DNA of 34,343 bases from Pleurocapsa sp. MO_226.B13 (GTDB taxonomy: Bacteria > Cyanobacteriota > Cyanobacteriia > Cyanobacteriales > Xenococcaceae): contig JASJEI010000103.1 of assembly GCA_030064795.1 (NCBI GenBank), forward strand, positions 1-34,343, written 5' to 3'. Below, piece by piece: positions 14,615-22,577 of the stretch. Below the pieces are notes generated by a model that saw only the letters and a program-made list of their open reading frames with translations, did not search any database and was not told the DNA's origin. Position 1 is the first letter of the stretch. Every line of letters begins with the position of its first letter. A program made the translations under genes and the position numbers.

Positions 14615-15391
14615 CTAAACCTGAGTCGCCACCGAAGGAGCAATTTCTGCACTAGGAAAAATATCCTGCAAGTACTGGTCTACCACATCATCAGTTTTGC
14701 CAACCATTTTGATCTGTCCCTGCTGCATCCAGATAGTTTTGTGGCAGTTTTGACGAATCAACTCCATTGAGTGAGAAACCAACAATACCGTGACATGATC
14801 TTGCCAAAATTCTTCCATTCTTTGACTGCATTTATTTTTAAAGCTGACATCGCCAACCGAAAGTACTTCATCGAGAATCAAGATATCTGGTTTTACGTCT
14901 GTGGCGATCGCAAATCCCAAACGTGCCGTCATCCCCGAAGACAGTCCCTTTACAGGAACTAAAGCATAATCTTCTAATTCAGCAAATTTCAGAATATTCT
15001 TAGCTCTAGAGCGCATTTGTTCGGTAGAATAGCCCAACATCACTCCATAAAGAATAATATTTTCCATTACCGCTAATTCTGGATCGAATCCTGCACCGAG
15101 TTCAATTAGGGGGGCAATCTTTCCCTTCACTCTTACCGTACCAGTAGTTGGCCGAAGAATACCTGAGATTAGCTTGAGCATGGTGGATTTTCCCGAACCA
15201 TTTGCCCCAATAATGCCTACTTTTTCACCGCAGCCAATAGACAAATGGATATTATCTAAAACAATTTTTTTGGCTGGCTGACGATATTTGCCCTCTAGAA
15301 AAGACAGAATAGTTCTTTTTAGATCGTAAGAAAATTCTTCTTGAGTTCTACGCCATAGGGAGACCCCATCTAATCTAATCAATTCTTCCAT
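14615..15391 (-). CDS. ABC transporter ATP-binding protein, polysaccharide/teichoic acid export type (Wzt/TagH-like)
   Basis: The 258-residue protein opens with the group-specific lead-in LIRLDGVSLWRRTQEEFSYD. It then has Walker A GANGSGKS, KVKGKIAPLIELGAGFDPEL-like sequence (residues about 91-110), signature GLSSGMTARLGFA, Walker B ILILDEVLSVGD and VSHSM. It ends soon after the nucleotide-binding domain, so it lacks the substrate-binding C-terminal domain of long Wzt proteins. It resembles KpsT, RfbE or TagH. With the permease at 15522 it forms an exporter for a lipid-linked or capsular polysaccharide. No glycosyltransferases are adjacent. Confidence 0.9.
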   Translation of the reverse strand: MEELIRLDGVSLWRRTQEEFSYDLKRTILSFLEGKYRQPAKKIVLDNIHLSIGCGEKVGIIGANGSGKSTMLKLISGILRPTTGTVRVKGKIAPLIELGAGFDPELAVMENIILYGVMLGYSTEQMRSRAKNILKFAELEDYALVPVKGLSSGMTARLGFAIATDVKPDILILDEVLSVGDVSFKNKCSQRMEEFWQDHVTVLLVSHSMELIRQNCHKTIWMQQGQIKMVGKTDDVVDQYLQDIFPSAEIAPSVATQV

Positions 15392-15440
15392 TATTTGTGA
15401 TTTTATCTACGAGCTTCGTTAATGAATTATTTGTAACTAG

Positions 15441-15481
15441 CTATTAGCTATTAGCTATTAGCCTTTAGCTCTAACTATTAG
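15441..15481. repeat. Heptamer tandem repeat, CTATTAG x3 with degenerate tail
   Basis: Three exact CTATTAG units (15441-15461) are followed by degraded copies ending in CTATTAG at 15475-15481. The array lies in the spacer between the polysaccharide-export ATPase and permease genes. Confidence 0.88.
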
Positions 15482-15521
15482 ATATTTATCTACCAGGTTT
15501 GATTGTCACCCTAATATTATT

Positions 15522-16355
15522 TCATAGTAAATCCATAAACTGAGAACGCCAACTAGAAAATGCCATAATGCCAATCGTTAAAACTATTAAACCGCTCACT
15601 AAACTATGAACAATGAGGAGCGGGTCGGGAAGCTGTCCAGAGAGAGAAATCTGACGAATACTTTCAATAATTGGCAAAATAGGATTTAAAACTAAAAACC
15701 GACTCACACTTTCAGGAACAATATCTGGCGGATAAAAAATAGGCGAACTAATCCACAAGAGGAAAGTTAATAGCTCATAAAAATAAGATAGATCGCGAAA
15801 AAATACATAGAGCGCGCTCATTAACATTCCGACTCCAGTACAAACTAAAATCAAGCCTGTAATTGGTAACAAGAGAGCAGCGACGTTAATTAGATTTTTA
15901 GAAATAATGAGAGTGACGATCGCCAATAAAGGAAAAGCACCCATTAATAATTGAAATATATTGGCCCCAATCGTAGAGAGGGGAAAAATAAATAAGGGTA
16001 AGCGGATTTTATTAACCATGCCTCCATTTTCTACCACACTGGGTAGAGCTTGGGCTGTAGAAGTAGAAAAGAAATTGATCGTTACCAGACCAGTAAACGC
16101 TGCCAAAACATAGTTTAAAGCAGAATTATCATAATATTGAGCAAAAGCAGCACCAAAAATTGCCGTGTAAAGCCCAGTCATTGCCATCGGATTTAACAGC
16201 GACCAGTAAATCCCTAAAAAAGAACCCCGATATCTTCTTTTGAGATTGCGCTTAATTAAGACGGTCAGTAGTTCCCGATACCATGATAATTCGCTATCTT
16301 GTTGCTTGTTTAGAATAGATATAACCATATAGTAAGTTCTATGGATGTTTACCAT
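15522..16355 (-). CDS. ABC transporter permease, polysaccharide export type (Wzm/TagG-like)
   Basis: This 277-residue ABC-2 permease has the class signature LIKRNLKRRYRGSFLGIYWS near residue 33, followed by about six hydrophobic helices, and LSYFYELLTFLLWISSPIFYP near residue 190-210, a typical Wzm/TagG motif. It pairs with the ATPase at 14615, about 130 bp downstream, separated by a heptamer repeat array. The likely role is moving an undecaprenyl- or lipid-linked glycan across the inner membrane. A second ATG at codon 10 is also possible; no clear ribosome-binding site decides between them. Confidence 0.87.
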   Translation of the reverse strand: MVNIHRTYYMVISILNKQQDSELSWYRELLTVLIKRNLKRRYRGSFLGIYWSLLNPMAMTGLYTAIFGAAFAQYYDNSALNYVLAAFTGLVTINFFSTSTAQALPSVVENGGMVNKIRLPLFIFPLSTIGANIFQLLMGAFPLLAIVTLIISKNLINVAALLLPITGLILVCTGVGMLMSALYVFFRDLSYFYELLTFLLWISSPIFYPPDIVPESVSRFLVLNPILPIIESIRQISLSGQLPDPLLIVHSLVSGLIVLTIGIMAFSSWRSQFMDLL

Positions 16356-16504
16356 CGGAAGTATTGTAATTAAATTTGAGTTAAAAAATCGGCAGTATCA
16401 TTAGCTGTCATCAGTTTACTTAGGAAGATTGAAGACTTCAAAGAGGGCAGCTTTTGCTTTAAACTGTGAAATGGCTCATTATTATTCGGAATAAATTAAC
16501 AGCA

Positions 16505-16699
16505 ATGGAAATCGGGCAAAAAGTAAAAGTTTGTAGAATCAAAGACAGAGTAAATGGTAGTGTCGCTAACAAGCTTGGCAAAGTTGGTACCGTCAAAGAA
16601 TACAAAATGACTGATGGTAGCGGTGTAGGCGTGGTCGTTCAATTCGACGATCGCACTGCTACCTGGTTCTTTGAGGATGAAATTAAGCCCGTAGATTAG
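16505..16699 (+). CDS. DUF2862 domain protein
   Basis: This 64-residue protein begins MEIGQKVKVCRIKDRV and continues KLGKVGTVKEYKMTDGSG, VVVQFDDRTATWFFEDE. This is essentially the whole DUF2862 domain, a small SH3-like beta-barrel found in cyanobacteria and plastids. The open frame extends 13 codons further (GTG at 16466), but the ATG at 16505 matches the family start. Its role is unknown. It sits divergent from the polysaccharide permease and 50 bp before get3d. It was considered as NdhS, another small SH3-like protein, but the motifs do not fit. Confidence 0.82.
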   Translation: MEIGQKVKVCRIKDRVNGSVANKLGKVGTVKEYKMTDGSGVGVVVQFDDRTATWFFEDEIKPVD

Positions 16700-16751
16700 T
16701 CACAATATTACTTAAATCAATAACGCTCTATAACAGACCAAATTTTATAAT

Positions 16752-17849
16752 ATGTCCTCGATCGTCACCTTTTTGGGTAAAGGCGGTACGGGTCGCACCA
16801 TTAGCGCGATCGCAACTGCTAAAAAGCTAGCTACAGAAGGAAAAAAAGTTCTTTTAATCGGACAAGATTCTAGTCCTGCTTGGGGAATGGCATTAGGAGT
16901 AACTTCCACCGCCGAACCCCAAGCAATAGATACGAATCTGGCAGTAATGCAGCTAAATTCCACTGTCTTGCTAGAAAATAATTGGGAAGAAGTTAAACGA
17001 CTAGAAGCTCAATACTTGCGATCGCCAATTCTTAAACAGGTCTACGGTCAGGAACTAGGAATATTACCTGGTATGGATCGGGCTTTAGCTCTCAACGCCA
17101 TCCGCGAACAGTATCAAAGTAAGAAATACGATGCGATCGTCTATGATGGTACGGCAGGACTCGATACCCTGAGAATGTTTGGTCTGCCAGAGATTTTAAG
17201 CTGGTATTTCCGTCGTTTTCGCGGTATTTTTGCCGATTCAGATATCGTTAAGACTCTTTCGCCTTTCGTGCAGCCAGTCACTAGTGCGGTGCTAAATACA
17301 ACTTGGACGGCAAACGACATTACAGAAAATACCAACAATCCTGCTACTGAGATGTTAGAGCAAGGGACGCAAGCTCTAAGTCAAGGAAATGTTTTGGCTT
17401 ATTTGGTGACTACCCCTAATCCCGCAGCAGTAGCTACAGCAAAATATCTTTGGGGTAGCGCGCAGCAAATTGGCTTGAGTGTAGCGGGAGTTCTAGTCAA
17501 TCAGGGTCGAGTCGCAGATAGTGTAGTTGCCGATTTTGCTCCCTTGACGATAACTAACTTACCTGATTTTGACGGCAGTAATTGGCAGCCTTTAATTAAT
17601 GTGTTGCCTAATATGCTAGAAGGAGTTGATGCTCCTAAGCCAATAGAATTTATCATGGCTCAACGCAAAATTAAGGTGTTTTTACCAGGATTTGAGAAAA
17701 AACAGGTCAAACTAACTCAATACGGTCCTGAAATTACGATCGAGGCTGGAGATCAAAGACGCAATATTACTCTTCCTCCTGCTTGGCGCGGTAGCTCGGT
17801 AGCAGGAGCAAAATTTCAAAATGGCTATCTAGAGATAACTATTGGTTAG
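16752..17849 (+). CDS. Get3d-type ATPase (ArsA/Get3 fold with C-terminal alpha-crystallin domain)
   Basis: This 365-residue protein of the Get3/ArsA family lacks the tail-anchor client domain of eukaryotic Get3. It starts IVTFLGKGGTGRT, a deviant Walker A in which the second lysine of GKGGxGKT is arginine while the first lysine is kept. Further features are LLIGQDSS, YDAIVYDGTAGLDTLRMFGLPE (residues ~131-151) and VAGVLVNQG. The last ~75 residues (RKIKVFLPGFEKKQVKL, ITIEAGDQRRNITLPPAWRG, FQNGYLEITIG) form the ArsA_HSP20/alpha-crystallin domain typical of the Get3d branch, which is found in cyanobacteria and chloroplasts. Clients are not established. It is followed 61 bp later by chlG, probably in one operon. 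Confidence 0.85.
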   Translation: MSSIVTFLGKGGTGRTISAIATAKKLATEGKKVLLIGQDSSPAWGMALGVTSTAEPQAIDTNLAVMQLNSTVLLENNWEEVKRLEAQYLRSPILKQVYGQELGILPGMDRALALNAIREQYQSKKYDAIVYDGTAGLDTLRMFGLPEILSWYFRRFRGIFADSDIVKTLSPFVQPVTSAVLNTTWTANDITENTNNPATEMLEQGTQALSQGNVLAYLVTTPNPAAVATAKYLWGSAQQIGLSVAGVLVNQGRVADSVVADFAPLTITNLPDFDGSNWQPLINVLPNMLEGVDAPKPIEFIMAQRKIKVFLPGFEKKQVKLTQYGPEITIEAGDQRRNITLPPAWRGSSVAGAKFQNGYLEITIG

Positions 17850-17910
17850 GAAAGCTATAATTTCTAAGCTTCCGATCATCAGCTAAATTTATTGAAAATT
17901 CAGTATTATC

Positions 17911-18900
17911 ATGTCTGATTCTCCAACTAATATCAAAAAGCCAGATAACTCAGGTAATTCTAAAGCCCGTCAATTACTGGGTATGAAGGGTGCAGCTTCA
18001 GGAGAAACTTCTCTGTGGAAAATACGGCTGCAACTGATGAAACCAATCACCTGGATTCCTTTGATTTGGGGTGTTATTTGTGGCGCAGCATCTTCGGGTA
18101 ACTATACTTGGACGTGGGAAAATTTTGGCTTGTCGGCAGCCTGCATGTTACTTTCCGGGCCTTTGATGACTGGCTATACTCAGACTGTTAACGAACTTTA
18201 TGACCGCGAGATCGACGCGATCAACGAACCCTATCGTCCCATACCTTCGGGGGCAATTTCTCTGACTCAGGTGAAGATCCAAATCTGGGTTTTGCTATTA
18301 TTGGCTCTAGCATTGGCTTATGGTTTGGATGTAGCGGTAGGTCACGACTTTCCGACTATTTCTTGTATTGCCTTTGGTGGGGCAATTGTCGCCTACATTT
18401 ACTCTGCACCACCAATCAAGCTGAAACAAAATGGTTGGCTTGGCACTTATGCCTTGGGTTCTAGCTATATTGCCCTACCTTGGTGGACTGGTCATGCCTT
18501 ATTTGGTGACTTAAATTGGACAATTGTCATCTTGACCTTAATCTACAGTTGTGCGGGATTGGGGATCGCGATCGTCAATGACTTTAAGAGTGTAGAAGGC
18601 GATCGCGAATTGGGGTTAAAATCTTTACCTGTAATGTTTGGTGTAACTACTGCTGCTTGGATCTGTGTCGTGGCGATCGATGTTTTCCAGATTGGTATTG
18701 CAGGTTATTTAGTAGCTATTCACGAGAATCTTTACGCGACGATTGTCTTTTTGTTAGTCATACCTCAGATCGTCTTCCAGGATATGTATTTTCTCCGCGA
18801 TCCTCTAGAAAACGATGTCAAATATCAAGCCAGCGCACAACCCTTTTTAGTCTTTGGGATGTTGTTTACAGGTATTGCCCTCGGACACGCAGGAATTTAA
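17911..18900 (+). CDS. chlG: Chlorophyll synthase ChlG
   Basis: This 329-residue UbiA-family prenyltransferase joins phytyl (or geranylgeranyl) diphosphate to chlorophyllide a in the thylakoid membrane, the last step of chlorophyll synthesis. The first aspartate motif NELYDREIDAINEPYRPIP lies at about residues 94-112. The second, NDFKSVEGDRELGLKSLP, is near 222-239. IYSAPPIKLKQNGW and about eight hydrophobic helices are typical. The N-terminal KARQLLGMKGA is diagnostic of ChlG rather than other UbiA enzymes. Length is normal. It follows get3d on the same strand; the stop codon directly abuts a half copy of the GTAGGGTGGGCAA repeat. Confidence 0.95.
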   Translation: MSDSPTNIKKPDNSGNSKARQLLGMKGAASGETSLWKIRLQLMKPITWIPLIWGVICGAASSGNYTWTWENFGLSAACMLLSGPLMTGYTQTVNELYDREIDAINEPYRPIPSGAISLTQVKIQIWVLLLLALALAYGLDVAVGHDFPTISCIAFGGAIVAYIYSAPPIKLKQNGWLGTYALGSSYIALPWWTGHALFGDLNWTIVILTLIYSCAGLGIAIVNDFKSVEGDRELGLKSLPVMFGVTTAAWICVVAIDVFQIGIAGYLVAIHENLYATIVFLLVIPQIVFQDMYFLRDPLENDVKYQASAQPFLVFGMLFTGIALGHAGI

Positions 18901-18902
18901 TT

Positions 18903-18929
18903 GTAGGGTGGGCAAGAGAATAAATTTGG
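18903..18929. repeat. GTAGGGTGGGCAA repeat, left half only (copy A)
   Basis: It begins GTAGGGTGGGCAAGAGAATA and matches copy D at 20580 up to AAATTTG. The right half ending TTGCCCACC is missing, so this copy is truncated or interrupted by the structured repeat that follows. Confidence 0.8.
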
Positions 18930-19011
18930 TCTCTCGTTTATCCTCAAAGCGACGAGGACAAGTCCCCATCGTATACGGGGGCAAAGGCAAGAACATGGCT
19001 TTTGAGGAAAC

Positions 19012-19084
19012 ACGGGGCATTCAAGGTGCGGAATTTACTTCCGCACACAGCCCCTCCTCAACAGCGTGGTTGGATATGCGCCCT
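19012..19084. repeat. Structured dispersed repeat, copy 2
   Basis: It shares the scaffold ACGGGGC-TTCAAG ... CAGCCCCTCC ... TGCGCCCT with 8640-8715. Inside, GTGCGGAA-TTTAC-TTCCGCAC is a perfect 8-bp hairpin enclosed by the GGGGC/GCCCC pair. Just to the right, ATGCGCC pairs with GGCGCAT. Confidence 0.55.
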
Positions 19085-19142
19085 CAGGTGGCGCATCCCC
19101 CGCGCTCAAAAGTTTAAATTGTCCGCGCAAAGGCGCGAAGTT

Positions 19143-19202
19143 GTAGGGTGGGCAACCAGAATAAATTTGTTGCTCGGAGAAAATTGGCTGTTATTGCCCA
19201 CC
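19143..19202. repeat. GTAGGGTGGGCAA palindromic repeat, copy B
   Basis: This copy runs from GTAGGGTGGGCAA to TTGCCCACC; the GGTGGGCAA ends are exact inverted repeats. Similarity with copy C continues about 30 bp beyond the right end (AAAAGAGAT-GATCGT...GTCCATT), up to the stop of the Uma2 gene. Confidence 0.85.
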
Positions 19203-19232
19203 AAAAGAGATCGATCGTACTGCTTCGTCCAT

Positions 19233-19808
19233 TTATTCAAATATCTCAGCTAGATCGACAGTCAAATTAGGTAGTATATTCTCACCTGATAAACTTTGAG
19301 GATTATCTAAAAACTCTTTATCCTGCCCATTACGATAAATCTCAACCTGTTTCTCATCAGGATTAATTAACCAACCCAGCTTTACTCCACAGCTGATGTA
19401 CTCTGCCATTTTTGCTTGGAGTTCTGTAAGATCGTCGGTGGGAGACATCAACTCAATAACAAAATCGGGGTCTATAGGCGCGAACTTTCTTTGCTGCTGT
19501 TTGTTAAGACTCTCCCATTTGACTTTTTCTACCCAACTAAGATCGGGAGAACGAATCGCGCCATTGGAAAGCTTGAATCCCGTGGAAGAATCAAATACTA
19601 CCCCCAGTTTGGTTTGACAATTCCAATACCAAATCTGTCCAAATAAATCTCCATTGCGTTTTCCACTTTCGCTTCCAGTTGGTGGCATAACAATTAATCT
19701 TCCTTCGGGGGTAGTTTCAAACCGAGTTTCGGGATTATCCGCGCACAACTTCTCTAAGTCGCGATCGCTTATTTTTTCAGTAAAAGCAGAAATATTAATA
19801 GCACTCAT
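19233..19808 (-). CDS. Uma2 family (DUF820) putative endonuclease-like protein
   Basis: The 191-residue protein starts at the ATG at 19808. A longer frame opens at 19832, but GGAGAG lies just before 19808. The family pattern is clear: FETTPEGRLIVMPPTGSESG, GVVFDSSTGFKLSNG, RSPDLSWV (active-site aspartate), FVIELMSPTD (E..K-like position), then CGVKLGWLINPDEKQVEIYR. It is a second, more typical Uma2 member than the one at 5981; the two are clearly divergent. It ends immediately next to repeat copy B. Function is not settled for the family. Confidence 0.88.
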   Translation of the reverse strand: MSAINISAFTEKISDRDLEKLCADNPETRFETTPEGRLIVMPPTGSESGKRNGDLFGQIWYWNCQTKLGVVFDSSTGFKLSNGAIRSPDLSWVEKVKWESLNKQQQRKFAPIDPDFVIELMSPTDDLTELQAKMAEYISCGVKLGWLINPDEKQVEIYRNGQDKEFLDNPQSLSGENILPNLTVDLAEIFE

Positions 19809-19925
19809 CCATTTCTCTCCAATTAACAACAAATACGATTAAAAGCTGTCATGACTTTTTGATAGTTGGCTTCTTTAATTTTGGTCAAATATTTGCCTAA
19901 TCTCTTAATAAATTGTATTTAAGTT

Positions 19926-19985
19926 GTAGGGTGGGCAATCAGAATAAATTTGTCGCTCCTTGAAAATTGGCTTTTATTGCCCACC
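19926..19985. repeat. GTAGGGTGGGCAA palindromic repeat, copy C (overlaps a gene end)
   Basis: This copy is almost identical to copy B. Its right end TTGCCCACC is the reverse complement of GGT GGG CAA, the last sense codons of the GrpB-family gene, and the TAA stop at 19974-19976 is also inside the repeat. Similarity with copy B continues further into the gene. Confidence 0.88.
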
Positions 19986-20507
19986 AAAAGAGATAGATCG
20001 TTTTGCTTTGTCCATTACCGATTTGATGTATTCTGTTTTACCTTGGGTGTAGGCTTCGCGATTATTAGAAAAACCTCGGGCAAGTTGTTGTTTTAGTCGC
20101 GCATAGTGCGTTGCTTCATCGGGATGCTGACGAAGATAATCTCGAAAAAGTAAACGCTCCCAGAGTATGCTGTCGGGTTCTACTAGATGAACGTGATGAG
20201 TACGCGGACTATTTGGTGGCAAACCTTTAACAAAAAACATCCGTTGGGGATCGGGATTATCACTCCAGTAAGCATAACCTAAAGATTCAAGGGGAGAAAT
20301 GACCGCTTGTCTTGCTTCCACTAGAGAATTTACTCCTATTAGAATATCAATAACGGGTTTTGCTGCTAATCCTGGTACTGCCGTGCTACCAAAATGCTCG
20401 ATACGATTTATCAAAGTTGTGTCTAAAACCCTACGTAGACGAACAACTTCCTCCTGAAAAAGAAATTTCCAATCAGGATTGTATTTAGCAATAATTATTT
20501 CATCCAC
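19974..20507 (-). CDS. GrpB family protein (UPF0157), nucleotidyltransferase fold
   Basis: This 177-residue protein begins EIIIAKYNPDWKFLFQEE and has the hallmark IEHFGSTAVPGLAAKPVIDI at about residues 36-55, where GS...D.D forms the nucleotidyltransferase-like core. Later motifs are HHVHLV, LLFRDYLRQHPDEA and YTQGKTEYI, all typical of the family. The GrpB domain appears complete. The last residues, RSISFGGQ, come from the repeat element that overlaps the gene end. The biological role of GrpB-family proteins is poorly known; some are fused to CoaE. The ATG at 20507 fits the family start. Confidence 0.88.
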   Translation of the reverse strand: MDEIIIAKYNPDWKFLFQEEVVRLRRVLDTTLINRIEHFGSTAVPGLAAKPVIDILIGVNSLVEARQAVISPLESLGYAYWSDNPDPQRMFFVKGLPPNSPRTHHVHLVEPDSILWERLLFRDYLRQHPDEATHYARLKQQLARGFSNNREAYTQGKTEYIKSVMDKAKRSISFGGQ

Positions 20508-20579
20508 GATCGCAAATCCTGTTCGATAAAGCTATGTATTTGTATTTTCCCAAATATCCTCGATCGTATAAATTAAGTC

Positions 20580-20638
20580 GTAGGGTGGGCAAGAGAATAA
20601 ATTTGTTGCTCATTGAAAAACAGCTTTTATTGCCCACC
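20580..20638. repeat. GTAGGGTGGGCAA palindromic repeat, copy D
   Basis: A complete copy upstream of the ATP-grasp gene with both GGTGGGCAA ends. Immediately afterwards a second TTGCCCAC occurs. Similarity does not extend into AAAAGAGAT as in copies B and C. Confidence 0.85.
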
Positions 20639-20739
20639 AAATTATTGCCCACTGCTCCCTAACTTCTTGTTTCCAGAGTTCACCGCAAGTTACTATAATC
20701 CTTAAAGTTTTTTTAAAGGTGTAGATACTTTTAATCATC

Positions 20740-22341
20740 ATGGTGGACACATTTGAGCCAGAAGCAGCAAGGCGTTTTAGAAAGTTACAAAATCAGCTAC
20801 GAGAATGGACAAAATCTCCAGTGGCAGGAGAAATTTGGCACAGTGTCGATATTTTTGACCAGGATGATTATGATATTCTAGTTGTTCCTTCATTTAGCAT
20901 CGATCAGCAGGTAGGAAATAAAATAGCGGGATTTCTACACTACGAAGAAAGACTACTCTTCTCTCTAATTCGTTTGCGCAATCCCTTGACCAGAGTAATC
21001 TATATTACTGCTTTGCCATTGTGTCCGATAGTGATTGATTATTATCTACAACTATTACCAGGAATACCATTTTCCCACGCTCGCGATCGCCTATTACTGA
21101 TTAGTACTTATGATGGCTCGCTCAAACCTCTAACCCAAAAGATTTTGGAGCGTCCTCGGCTGGTAGAAAAAATTCGTCGCGCCTTACGTCATGACAAGTC
21201 TTACATGGTCTGTTATAACTCTACCGATTTAGAACAACAACTGTCTCTAAAACTGGGTATTCCCATGTTAGCTGCTTCTCCTGAAGTACTATATTGGGGT
21301 TCTAAAAGTGGTAGTCGCGAAATCTTTGCCGAAACCAAAATTCCCCATCCTGACGGTAGCTATACAGTAAGGAATATCTGCGATCTCGTAAAGGAATTAT
21401 ACAATCTTTGGCAACGACAATCCGACCTCAAACGTATTGTAGTCAAACTTAACGAAGGCTTTTCAGGAGAAGGTAACGCTTTATTGGATCTTAGACCAAT
21501 ACAAGACTATGCTCCCCACCAGTGCGATCGCGAAAAAACTATTGATGCTTTAACCAAACAGCTAGAAAAGATGAATTTTCAGGGTGTAGGGGAAACCTGG
21601 TCGGCTTTTTCGGCTCGTATTCCCACATTAGGGGCAATTGTCGAGGCTTTTGTCGAAGGAGATATTAAGCGATCGCCCAGCGTACAGGGTTACATTAGAC
21701 CATCAGGGGAAGTGGAAATTGTCTCTACCCACGACCAAATCTTGGGTGGTGAAGATGGACAAGTTTACGAAGGCTGTTATTTTCCCGCAGATGCCGTCTA
21801 TCGTCTTGAGTTACAGGAATTGGGTTTAAAAGTAGGTGAAGCTTTAGCGGCCAAAGGTGCGATCGAGCGTTATAGCGTAGACTTTATTGCCGTACAACAA
21901 CCAGATAAAACCTGGGATCTTCAGGCGATCGAGATTAACTTGCGTAAGGGTGGTACTACACATCCTTTTATGACCCTAAGATTATTGACTAACGGTCATT
22001 TTGATTACGATACGGGCAGGTTTTTGAGTCAGCAAGGTCAAGAAAAATACTATATTGCTACGGATAATTTACAAAAGGAACAGTATAAGGGTTTGTTACC
22101 TAATGATTTGATGGATATTATCGCTCAAGAAAGACTGCATTTTGATAGCAGCAGTCGTACTGGAACGGTATTTCATCTCATGGGTGCATTGTCAGAGTTT
22201 GGCAAACTCGGTCTAACTAGTATCGGTAACTCCCTCGAAGAAGCAAAAGAAATCTACGATCGCGTCGAAGCTGTCTTAGACCGCGAAACCGAAGATATTC
22301 AAAATACTACCTTACCGATCAACTGGAGTAGTAACCAATGA
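20740..22341 (+). CDS. ATP-grasp peptide ligase, PGM1-related
   Basis: This 533-residue protein has a long N-terminal Rossmann-like part (LVVPSFSIDQQVGNKIAGF, then RNPLTRVIYITALPLCP at about 86-102). An ATP-grasp catalytic part follows: VVKLNEGFSGEGNALL as the ATP-binding loop, IVEAFVEGD, then VDFIAVQ and LQAIEINLRKGGTTHP with the acidic and asparagine residues for Mg-ATP. This matches the cyanobacterial proteins labelled peptide ligase PGM1-related (named after the pheganomycin ligase). The family joins a carboxylate to an amine using ATP, but the substrate here is unknown and no peptide-precursor gene lies nearby. It is monocistronic, with the ATG at 20740 well placed. The gap to the next gene is rich in short repeats. 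Confidence 0.8.
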   Translation: MVDTFEPEAARRFRKLQNQLREWTKSPVAGEIWHSVDIFDQDDYDILVVPSFSIDQQVGNKIAGFLHYEERLLFSLIRLRNPLTRVIYITALPLCPIVIDYYLQLLPGIPFSHARDRLLLISTYDGSLKPLTQKILERPRLVEKIRRALRHDKSYMVCYNSTDLEQQLSLKLGIPMLAASPEVLYWGSKSGSREIFAETKIPHPDGSYTVRNICDLVKELYNLWQRQSDLKRIVVKLNEGFSGEGNALLDLRPIQDYAPHQCDREKTIDALTKQLEKMNFQGVGETWSAFSARIPTLGAIVEAFVEGDIKRSPSVQGYIRPSGEVEIVSTHDQILGGEDGQVYEGCYFPADAVYRLELQELGLKVGEALAAKGAIERYSVDFIAVQQPDKTWDLQAIEINLRKGGTTHPFMTLRLLTNGHFDYDTGRFLSQQGQEKYYIATDNLQKEQYKGLLPNDLMDIIAQERLHFDSSSRTGTVFHLMGALSEFGKLGLTSIGNSLEEAKEIYDRVEAVLDRETEDIQNTTLPINWSSNQ

Positions 22342-22462
22342 GGAATCAGGAATGAGGAACGAGGAAAATGGGGGCTTGAGGAGATGGGGAAGATGGGTAG
22401 GAGTAAGGAACGAGGAATCAGGAATCAGGAACGAGGAAATACAACTAACAACTAACAACTAA
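22342..22462. repeat. Degenerate GAGGAATCAGGAA repeats and CAACTAA x3 array
   Basis: Purine-rich repeated units such as GAGGAATCAGGAA and AACGAGGAAA recur from 22342 to 22440. They are followed by three exact CAACTAA heptamers at 22442-22462. This fills most of the spacer before the methyltransferase gene. No coding capacity is seen. Confidence 0.8.
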
Positions 22463-22577
22463 ATTCAACTTGGCGATCGCCAGCTATCCAGATTAAAATC
22501 TTAGATTGAGCGTGGGGTAAATATCGTCCTAGGGCGCGAATACAACTACACGATCGAGATTCCAGTAGAGGTGAGTT

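Larger units (their letters stand above)
18901..19232. other. Repeat-filled spacer downstream of chlG
   Basis: The spacer holds a half copy of the GTAGGGTGGGCAA repeat (18903-18929), a structured repeat copy (19012-19084), GC-rich hairpins and a full GTAGGGTGGGCAA repeat (19143-19202). Several open frames cross it, but all are repeat-derived and not credible genes. Confidence 0.6.

Noticed and set aside
16505..16699. NdhS (small SH3-like NDH-1 subunit)
   Set aside because: The motifs GQKV.V...KDRV and TWFFEDE fit DUF2862 and not NdhS.
18657..19253. Three overlapping plus-strand frames after chlG
   Set aside because: They are shadows of chlG and of the repeat elements, with no start signals or known motifs.
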